This document shows positions 54,780-64,000 of a DNA stretch of 64,000 nt, piece after piece; the first letter of the stretch is position 1; every line of letters starts with the position of its first letter. Location of the stretch: contig BSWB01000001.1 of the NCBI GenBank assembly GCA_033239125.1, positions 139,639,981 to 139,703,980 on the forward strand, read 5' to 3'. Source of the stretch: Fagopyrum homotropicum (taxonomy: Eukaryota > Streptophyta > Magnoliopsida > Caryophyllales > Polygonaceae). The position numbers and the translations under genes are program-made. The notes beneath the pieces were generated by a model. It made no database searches. It had not been told where the DNA came from and saw only the letters and a program-made list of their open reading frames with translations.

Positions 54780-55863
54780 TGCAGAGCTGAGACAGCGGAT
54801 ATTACAAGAGGCTCACTGTACACCTTACTCAGTACACCCTGGTACGAGTAAGATGTACCATGATGTGAGACGCTCATATTGTTGGGGAGGGTTGAAGCCT
54901 GATGTAGCCAGATTTTTGGCTCAGTGTGAGACTTGTCAACATGTCAAGATAGAGCATTTCAGGCCTGGAGGTGAGCTGCATCCACTGCCAGTGCCGCAGT
55001 GGAAGTGGGAGGACGTCTCTATGGATTTTGTGACCAGGTTAAGGGTCAGCAGGAGCTTTGATGCCATTTGGGTGATCGTTGACAGATTGACGAAGACGGC
55101 ACGTTTCATTCCCATCAGAGAGATGTGGCCAGTGAGCAGATTAGTTGAGGAGTACACTAGACAGATAGTGAGACTCCATGGGGTACCGAGGACGATCGTT
55201 TCTGATCGTGATGGACGATTCACATTGAGATTTTGGTAGCAGATTCAAACTGTTTTGGGGACGAGTCTACATTTCACGACTGCGTTTCACCGCCAGACAT
55301 ATGGTCAGTCAGAGAGGACCATCCAAACCTTAGAGGATATGTTGCGAGCCTGTGTATTGGATTAGGGACAGGGATGGCCTGATTACCTCCCACTCGTTGA
55401 GTTCTCATACAACAACAGCTGGCATACATCTATAGGGATGGCTCCTTATAAGGCACTGTATGGACGTAGGTGCCGTACACCTTTATACGAGGATGAGCCT
55501 AACAGTATCAGTGGGATAGCGCCAGAGCAGATTCAGGATGATATGGCTCGAGTAGCGCTGATTAGAGAGAGGATGTTGGCCGCACAGAGTCGCCAGAAGT
55601 CGTATGCAGACAAGAGGCGTCGACCTCCAGAGTTCAGGGTAGGAGCTCATGTTTGGTTGAGAGTATCTTCGACGCGGGGCGTCAGACGTTTTGGCATAAA
55701 GGGGAAGTTGTGTCCTCGATATGTCGGTCCTTTCGAGATACTGGACAAAGTTAGGCGAGCAGCCTACAGATTAGCATTGCCTCCGAGGTTAGAGGTTGTT
55801 CATCCGGTGTTTCATGTGTCTCAGTTGAGGGAGTCTTGCCGAGCCTTAGTCTTTGGAGTTTAG
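54780..55863 (+). pseudogene. Tekay-like integrase
   Basis: Zinc-finger H-H part before HCTPYSVHPG (HxxPxAxHPG type), CETCQHVK for the Cys pair, then core MDFVTRLRVS (D), TIVSDRDGRFT (D) and YGQSERTIQTLEDML (E). Two stops: after TLRFW (55237-55239) and after CVLD (about 55363). C-terminal GPFEILDKVRRAAYRLALPP and VVHPVFHVSQL. It ends in SCRALVFGV, which is LTR-like sequence (GAGTCTTGCCGAGCCTTAG occurs again in the 3' LTR), and a chromodomain does not follow. Confidence 0.82.
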
Positions 55864-55868
55864 GAGGG

Positions 55869-57705
55869 TGTAATGTAATAGCCTTAGTCTTTGGAGCTTA
55901 GGAGTCTTGCCGAGCCTTAGTGAGCCTTGCCTTGACCCCTGTTAGTTTCCCCTGGGCACCACCTGGGCCGCCTCAGCGGCTAGGCGCCCCTGCGCCTTGG
56001 GCTAGCCGCCCCTGCGGCTCTGTATGAGTGCAGCCGCATTCGTTGACTCTTTGACTTGTGCTTTGCGGCTGGCTTCTCCTATAAGTTTCCCTATCCTTCA
56101 GATGAGAGGTTTCTTCACCTCATTATAGCTTCTTCACCCTCTCTACGTTCTTCAACTTCTCCTCTCTTGTTCCTTGATCTTCTTTGCTTTCTCTTGATCT
56201 TGTGTGAGTAAGTTCTTGAGAGTTTGAGTGTGGTTTTGGACTTGGATGATCAAGTGGTTGTTGCTAAGTGTTGTTGGTGTTGGTGATAGACGTGCTGATG
56301 CTCCATAGTTGCAGCTTAGGGCTTGCTGTGGTAAGCTCTTCTCCTTCATCTCTCTTCTTTCCTTCTTCTTTGCTTCTTTCTTCTTCTTTCTAGCTTAAGA
56401 TCACAAGCTAAGCTTGTGTGGATCCTTTCCTACCCTTTGGATGATCATATATGTGTGTATGTATATATATGTTGATATGGTATGTTAAAGAAGTAAACAG
56501 AATCCAGAAAGGGACCGAAGAGAAGTCGGGACCAACTCTGTGAACAGTTGACCACCCCTGCGCCTGTTGTGGACCGCCCTTGCGCCTGGTGTGAGCCGCC
56601 CCTGCGCCTCACAGGGCCAGCCTTGTGCTCTTGCTTCTGTTGGTGATTCCTTGTTGGTATGTCTTCCTTCCTTCCTTTCCTTTGGCCTTGGCTTAGTTGG
56701 TAGCTAGGCTAGTGTAGTTAGGATGTGTTGTATGTTGGAGTTGTGCCTTAGGCCCTTGTGTTGATGTTAAGGTTATGTTGTAGGCATCTATGAGCTTGTG
56801 GTGGTCTTGAGGTTTAGTTTGAGGTTATAGGTTGGTTATGGTTATGGAGACGAGTCTCCTAACCCTTGCAGTGTATGATGTTGTGTGCCTTGCTATTGCA
56901 GGCGTTGATTTCTTCACCAAGGGGAAGCTGTGACGTGGTACTGGATACGAGCGTATGAGGTAAGTCCATAGGACTTACTTAGCGTTCAGTTATGGATTTG
57001 TGTGATTGTGGTGGTTGTGTGTGTGTGTTCATATGATTGTGCATTTATAACCTAAACCGGACTAGGATGACCATTTATTACATTTAAATGGCCCAAGTGT
57101 ATTATAACGGGCGGTAACCACCGGTCTCCGCTTGCGGGTTAGGAGGAGGTGCCCTGAAGATGATCTCACAGGAGGGGACGAGTGACGATCACCCCCATGC
57201 AAAACTCCTGGGTTACGTTGGATGGGACGGGGTTCTTGAGGCTTCTCGTGTTACAAAAGAAGTTGAATTAGTAATGGAATAACGTAATAAAAGATAATAA
57301 ATGAATATGTGTGGCATTGCATGTATGAGATGTTATGTGTGTTTGTGCTATTACCTTCATGCTTATCTATTGCTGTAGCTAACGGTGTATACCGTGTTGT
57401 AGTTGATCTGCAGGTTAGGAAGGCTGTAGAGTGAGCCAGATGGTGTGACCAGCCGAGGACTTCTGTACATTAGGATGCGTGGGTTGGGATCTTTTGTATC
57501 AGATGTTTATGTTTGATGTTTTGTACTCGGATTTGCGTTTGTAAATACTTTTGATGTATCATATACATCTTTTATGTATTTGGTTTTACTCTACTTGTTC
57601 CTTGTTGTAAGATTCAGTGAACTTGTTGTCAGGCTAGGGTCAGGATCAATTGTGAGATCCTAGTCCAATGTAGCATTCCAAGTCTTGTGAATTTGGGGTG
57701 TTACA
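55869..57705 (+). repeat. 3' LTR of the Tekay-like element
   Basis: Follows the purine tract AGGAGGG. Starts TGTAATGTAATAGCC (exact first base 55869 or 55874) and ends TTTGGGGTGTTACA at 57705, before TSD TCAGC. Longer than the 5' LTR because it retains the last 170 bp. Same GC-rich motif clusters as the 5' copy. Confidence 0.87.
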
Positions 57706-57710
57706 TCAGC

Positions 57711-58637
<927 letters not shown>

Positions 58638-58639
58638 GT

Positions 58640-60047
58640 TATATGTATGTTACTAAATAATCAATTTAAGACAAATTTAAAAAAATAATCAGAATTTAAA
58701 TATCATTGTTGAGAGGCATCCTTGTACCGCAACTTTTGGAATTTCTTGCCTTACTACAGCTGATCCGTGCAGTGCGGGTTTGCTTTTGCTTAAGTTCTAG
58801 ATATAAATTTTAAGATTGAGACGCACATTTTCGAGCGAACACTAGTACTACTCATACCCTCTACCATTATGTAACATTAGCAAAATAATAAGATGAGCAA
58901 AAAAAGAGTCAAAAGCTTTTTTCCCTTTGTCCTAGTACTACCTAATCCATGACAGCAGCAACCATGACAGCAGCAACATGAGAATTAAGATATAAACTTT
59001 CTTCTATACTTTGACAGATTTTTTCCCTTTGGCCTAGTACTATCCAGACCACGACAACAACAACCATGACAGCAACAAGTTCTTTAGATATGAGAATTAA
59101 GAAAAAAAAAACAAAATCAAAACAACAACAAGCAACACAAACAAGCTACGAAAGTCCAACACAAATACATATGTTCGAAAATTAAAAAACCAGAATCAAT
59201 TGTTACCATATGGAGAATAGACGCTCAAGTGAATTGGAATGTTTGGAATCTGATTTGATTTTCCAATTATCCGATCAGTTTCGTCTTCAATTTCTTTACA
59301 GACAGAAGCTGTACAAGAAGTAAAAGATATCCATTAACGCCACAACTAAAACACTAAAACAATGCCAAAATAAGCCAAAAACTGTCAATTTCTGACAGCA
59401 AGATTGCTGCTCATTTTTCAATAACAAGCCAGCAACTCATCTGTCATTTTTAGCAACAACTCAACAAGCAAAATCGGTCATTTGTTACAGATTCATTTGT
59501 TGTCATTTTTAAGCAACAACTCAACAAGCAAAATCAATTTCTTGGATTAGGCTTTGTTACAAATTCATTTGTCATTTTTACATTTGCTTTCTTTCTTTCT
59601 TGTTCTAAATTTTTACTCTTTGTAGCACATACCATACAAAATTTATATTATACTAATTGATGGTCCCTTGCAGTGATTGAAGAGGTAAATGCATATTGAA
59701 ATATTACATTTAAAACTATATTAGAAAGATCACTTATTCACGTATAAGATTAAGGGATACTATGAGTGAAGTAAGTGCTAGTTTGCTTTCATTTTACAGA
59801 TTTATTTCTATTTTTTGCTAGTGTTATTGTCCTAGATAAGACAAAAATACCCCTTACGAAATCTCCTTATTACACAATGGTAGAGGGTATATAAACCTCA
59901 TTCATTTTTCCTCTCTCTTTTTGCCCCTTCAAATTCAATCCCTTCAACTGAATATTTTTCTTTCTGCAATTGATTATTGGTAATCTAATTTCTTGGATTA
60001 GGCTTTGTACATTTGATTTGTTGATATTTTTCTGATCCTGTTTAAAG
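58640..60047. other. Unassigned sequence, possible further upstream exon
   Basis: A minus-strand block at about 59326-59206 (TTGTACAG acceptor, GTAACA donor) reads EIEDETDRIIGKSNQIPN and may be another exon of the Ptta-type gene. At 58750-58800 the string GATCCGTGCAGTGCGGGTTTGCTT resembles the Athila LTR end region (9379). Otherwise AT-rich, with short repeats of AACTCAACAAGCAAAATC near 59457 and 59517. Confidence 0.35.
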
Positions 60048-60227
60048 ATGTCAACAAAGATGGAGGAAGTAAACGACGAGTTAGAATTAGCGAAATCAGA
60101 GATCGAGACACTCAAATTCACAGTGAACAGAAAGGAACTGAGGATCAAACACCTGATTTCAGCCAACATCAAGCTAAAAATCGATTATGATGAAATCCTA
60201 AGGAGACTAGAAGAGAAAAATAGTTGA
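60048..60227 (+). CDS. Small coiled-coil protein, unknown
   Basis: 59 codons from ATG at 60048 to TGA at 60225-60227: MSTKMEEVNDELELAKSEIE, then heptad-like Leu/Ile spacing up to EILRRLEEKNS. Looks like a single amphipathic coiled coil. Upstream (59860-60040) is a TATA-like and pyrimidine-rich leader compatible with a plant 5' UTR. After the TGA the frame stays open (LKMDIKHKNPKQAL) up to the solo LTR at 60282 and resumes beyond it for a few codons, so the gene may once have been longer. I do not recognise the family. Confidence 0.45.
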   Translation: MSTKMEEVNDELELAKSEIETLKFTVNRKELRIKHLISANIKLKIDYDEILRRLEEKNS

Positions 60228-60281
60228 CTTAAAATGGATATTAAACATAAGAATCCAAAACAAGCTCTCAACAGTCAGCTC

Positions 60282-63048
60282 TGTAACACCCCAAATTTTA
60301 CAACTCGGGGAGTTACTGGTGAGGACCGCACAGTGGGTCCCGACCTTAGTTTGACAACAACTTAACATGATCTTACAACAAGGCACAGCTAAGGAAAACC
60401 AGAAATCATAAAATAATTCTCAACAATGTATGAATGTGACCAAAACAACTAACAGCCGGAAAACGTAATATAACAAGGTACGGAAAGAACGACAAGAAGC
60501 AAAGTCCAATTGACAACCCACAAAAGGAGAAACTGTAAAACGTCCTAAAGTACGACACCCCGGCTGACCACTACCGTCCGGATCACTCGGCATCTGCTCT
60601 AACCTGTGGCAAATCTACACAACATATCAACCGTTAGCTAACTATCCAAATATAAGTAGAATGACAACAGCACAAACACAAGCAGAAACAAAATAAACAA
60701 CCATCATGCTGGCACTCAACCGTTTATTATCTATTATTTAAGTGATTCACATTATTCAATTTAAGTTGTGGCACGAGAGCTATTAACAGCTCTCGCCTCC
60801 GTTCCTTATCCAACTGGGTGTAGGCCTAGCTGACCTCCGCCGGTAGCATCACTACAAACCGAGTATGGACTAGTCCCTAAAGAAACCCCAGCGCTCGCAA
60901 GCTAACTGAGCAGAATGCCACCGCCCGTTACTCTTAGGCCAAGTATAGGTCGGTAAATATATATCACAACCTATCTCTCTAAACATTTCAATCACACACC
61001 ACTATCATCATTCATGCTCATATTTAGAAGTCAGCTAAGTAAGCCCAAAGGACTTACCTGGTATAAAGCTCGACTCTCTGTAAACCAAACTCGCTCTGTA
61101 AACTGTAGCAACTCAGTTGCTTGTCAAAGGAGATAAGTGCATTAGCACACTCCCACGTAGTTAGAAGTCTAAGACTTCTAAGATAAAAGAACGTAGTAAG
61201 ACATAACTAGTTACAGTACTAATTTAGGGTAAAATGACCATTTTACCCTTGGTCCCGGAACTTCCAAATTTTCCGAATTTCATGTCTAAACTCTTATTCG
61301 AGACCCTAAAGTCATATTCTAACTCCTAAAGTTTAGTTTGGTTACAAACTGACACTTTTCCTATTTTCCTATTTTCCGAAAGATCGTAAAGGTCTAATTT
61401 CGGTTTCAAATATAAAATTCGTAACAACTTATAAAATTTCCGAACTCATTCTCTAAATCATCTATGATGTTCCATCTAACCTTAGGAAAAAGAATTCCTC
61501 AAAACTGTTCATCCATTATTCTTATAAAAATTCACAAAGTTGACTACTACACTTCTTATTCTATACTTAACTAAATTCCAAGTTTACAAAACTGCTTAAC
61601 TACTCAATTTCGGAAGTCTATAACTTCTAATCCGACCGTTCATTCCTTCTCAAATTTTAATATGCTAAACTACATATATCCATCTATCACCTATTAAAAT
61701 TTCAACGGTGGATCTTCATTCAAACTCTCAGACATTGGTCGATAAGGTAGGCAGTTCCTAACTTAAAAACTGAAAGAAAAGAGTTGAATTTACAGCAGCC
61801 CTTTATTTCCACCATTTTATTTATACAACTCAGAAGCTACCTATTACTAACTTAACTATGCTCAAGGCCGAATTACAGCAGCTCATCAATCTAGCATTAA
61901 GGAATCGGTATACATACATAAGATCATACATTAACCTTCCCCTTAAACTAATCAGAAACCTATTTTAAACCAAGTATAGGCTCTTACCGGGTTGCAGCTA
62001 GAAGGGTGGCTCGTTACAGTGGCTGTAACTCGATGGACTCAGCCTTTCGGTTCTGTAGGTGGCTGCAGTTTGAGGCATAGCAGCGTTGGTCGAAGGGACA
62101 AGTAGAGAAGGATAGTGAGTGTTGTACGCAGGTGGCTGTAGAGATATTAAAGTGAAGACGGAAGAAAACAAGACCGCTGCACTAATCTTGGTTCAGTCGG
62201 GAGATCAGAAGGTGGTCGTATTTGCTTGAAGCGGCTGAACGTATACAGACGGGGGCTGGGTGTGCAGTTTGCGGTTGTGCTTCCGTTCTCCAATTTACAC
62301 TTGTACGTATGAAGATAGGAGAGAGAGATGAATACTCAGAATAGGAAAACAAGATTCTGGGAATAAAGGAGGCGTTACTGCCGTATGAGAGAGAGAAGGA
62401 GGAGAGTAACGGCTGAATAAATCTGTAACTGCTGATCTTCTGGCTCCTCTATTCGCTGGGCTGAAGCAAGGCAGAAGAATGGCTGCAGAAGGCGCTGAAC
62501 TGAAGGAGTGTTGGGCTGGAGAGCGTTGGGCTGAAGACTAAACACTGGGCTGGAGCTGGCAATGCTGGAGGCTAGGCACTGGGCTGGAGAAGCTGGCAAG
62601 GCAGCAGCTCTTCCTGGGCGGAGCACACGCTGGGCTGGACATGCTGGCAAGCTGCTGCTGTTGGGCTGAAGCTACTACTGCGGACAAGGCAAAGTGGTGG
62701 GCTGCTGGACTGCAGAAGCTGGGCTGAGACTGGCGCAAGGTTGAAGGGAGCAGCAGCTCGGTGCTCGCTGTAGTCCGGAATCGAGATCCCGACAATGAAT
62801 GTACGGAATAAACGGATACGGATTATATTACAGTTTAGGATTTGCTATACGAACCCTATCATTTTATGTGAAGGTAAGCTACATAAAATGATAAACTTAT
62901 AAAAGATTCTATCATTTTATGTGAAGAAGATCTACATAAAATGATAAATTTTATCATAATATGTCCAACTAAGTAGACGGGTATGAATCAACTGATCGAG
63001 ATCGGGTTTATAACATAATTAGACGGAATAAAAATTCCGGATTTTACA
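60282..63048 (-). mobile_element. Solo LTR (TGTAACACCCC family), second copy
   Basis: On the + strand starts TGTAACACCCCAAATT and ends GGATTTTACA, with AGCTC on both sides (60277-60281 and 63049-63053). Long stretches match the solo LTR at 20658-23174 (for example AACCGTTAGCTAACTATCC and CACCGCCCGTTACTC). It differs in the middle: TGGGCTGRA is repeated seven times at 62457-62670, and the ATCATTTTATGTG hairpin occurs twice (about 62860-62900 and 62910-62945). The minus-strand open frames at 62375-62795 come from that repeat. Confidence 0.9.
62457..62728. repeat. Dispersed TGGGCTGRA motif cluster
   Basis: Exact TGGGCTGAA/TGGGCTGGA at 62457, 62512, 62527, 62546, 62580, 62631 and 62662, and a near copy at 62720. 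Spacing is irregular (15-55 bases), so it is not a simple tandem repeat. Confidence 0.85.
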
Positions 63049-63053
63049 AGCTC

Positions 63054-64000
63054 CTATGCATAACTTTAGGAGTGATTTGAAACACTAAACATAAGCATAA
63101 CTTTGAAAGAAGCCCTAAACAAAGAGGATAACTTCAAGCCCTAATTTTCACTGCATATTTCAAAGAAGGGAGCATAAATTTAAAACTTAAATTTGAAGTC
63201 TAGATGAAATCCTATACAAATTTAAAGCTTAAAAACCGCCACAACATCCACCAAATATGTCCTAAACAAAGTCTAAACATATTTCAATCAATTACCCAAA
63301 AAAAACCAACATTGAATATTCGAACCTCAATCATCGATTAAAGAAGAACAGAGAATGCAGAAACAAGAAACTACAGCTAACACCTGTTGTTTAATGTGAA
63401 TAAATTATAGGAACCAAGGAACCATAAACTGTAAACAAACATTTCGAGAACTAAAGTTTGATCTTTACAACCAATTTATCATACCAAAAGTCAAAAGTTG
63501 CATTAGCAAGTAAAGGGAAAAGATGAAGACTTTACCTCAGATTCGAATTAGGGCTCAAAGTGATTTTTGAGACCAATTGAAGCAAGAATCTACCACCCGC
63601 TTGACTTGAATCAACCAATTGAACCCTAAATCTTGAAGAGAGATATTTGTCGAGTTGGCTATGGCGCGCGACTAAAAGATGAATTTAAGTTACAGAAAGC
63701 AACTCTAACTCAGATTTGATTAGGGTTAAGATCGATATATTCTTCAAGGAGGAGTTAGATTGAAGTTCTTCTAAGTCGTGCAGCGAAAGAACCCTAGAAA
63801 TCGTCGAGTTGATTACAGCAAACGTGGTTTGCAAAGGCGCACAATGAAAATCAGAGTTGGAGCTCAATCAATCAAAGTTTTGGTGGTAATAGCTAAGGTT
63901 CGCGTGAAGAAAATTAGAATCACAAATATGCCGGGCGTGTAGACTCCTCTTCCCAAATATTGTGACCATATATAGATATAACCGTATAGACCGGGCGTTG
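63054..64000. other. Unassigned sequence
   Basis: No gene or element recognised. AT-rich text with plant-gene-like strings (CCCTAAATC, AACCCTAG on the + strand; minus-strand GATTAGGGTT-like). It could be 5' UTR/promoter sequence of a gene outside the window. Confidence 0.3.

Larger units (their letters stand above)
49744..57705 (+). mobile_element. Tekay-like Ty3/gypsy retrotransposon, both LTRs, defective
   Basis: Flanked by TCAGC on both sides (49739-49743 and 57706-57710), a perfect 5-bp TSD. 5' LTR 49744-51348, Gag 51359-52663, protease 52690-53136, RT/RNase H about 53060-54620, integrase 54780-55863, 3' LTR about 55869-57705. The 5' LTR has lost its last 170 bp or so together with the PBS. 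Many stops and frameshifts. The chromodomain expected at the pol end in this lineage is absent. Non-functional. Confidence 0.9.

Noticed and set aside
62375..62795. Minus-strand Ala/Pro/Ser-rich frames
   Set aside because: Product of the TGGGCTGRA motif cluster in a solo LTR.

Overview
This window is nuclear DNA of a flowering plant, most likely a eudicot (the species cannot be told from sequence alone). The evidence is Athila, chromovirus/Tekay-like, Ty1/copia, plant L1, CACTA, MULE, hAT and Tourist-type elements, PBS sequences matching plant tRNA-Asp and initiator tRNA-Met, and GT-AG exon relics of plant genes. It is a transposon graveyard of nested insertions. I see no clearly intact host gene; the host material is broken (Argonaute MID exons, a DnaJ N-terminus, a Ptta/En-Spm plus Ulp1-type gene, a small coiled-coil ORF).

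Layout. 1-9438: 3' part of a + strand Athila element (pol with two nonsense codons, a downstream ORF, 3' LTR). 9439-11432: start of a second, inverted Athila (Gag N-terminus, tRNA-Asp PBS, 5' LTR). 11433-13000: minus-strand Tekay-like Gag-protease remnant with PBS and partial LTR. 13086-14114: copia Gag and short LTR. 15250-15815: LINE RNase H tail. 16135-17700: Argonaute-related relic, copy 1. 18468-30140: a minus-strand copia element whose left LTR was hit by an 8.46-kb CACTA element (18541-26999), which itself carries a MULE-type MITE (18816-19654), a 2.5-kb solo LTR (20658-23174) and exon-like segments including a Walker A motif. 31447-31724: hAT-type MITE with a tRNA-like Pol III promoter. 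32297-41450: DnaJ relic and Argonaute-related relic copy 2, broken by two L1 LINEs and a TRIM (40538-41080). 41745-42900: decayed copia RT. 42907-44777: LINE fragment holding a Tourist-like MITE. 44778-48223: minus-strand copia Gag-protease with its LTR. 48486-58637: minus-strand Ptta/Ulp1-type gene, split by a complete Tekay-like insertion (49744-57705, TSD TCAGC). 60048-60227: small coiled-coil ORF, followed by a second solo LTR (60282-63048, TSD AGCTC).

Several insertions have target-site duplications readable from sequence, so a relative order can be given: copia, then CACTA in its LTR, then the MITE and solo LTR in the CACTA. The duplicated Argonaute-related locus gives an empty-site control for the TRIM.

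The most interesting unexplained signal is that at least four unrelated LTR families each carry their own short repeated motif: CCACGGCCGTGG in Athila, CAAGGCCTTG-like in copia, GCCGCCCCTGCG in the Tekay-like element and TGGGCTGRA in a solo LTR. In the first three, copies cluster close upstream of the putative TATA box and recur in the predicted transcribed leader. One Athila LTR palindrome shows a compensatory arm change between two LTR copies.
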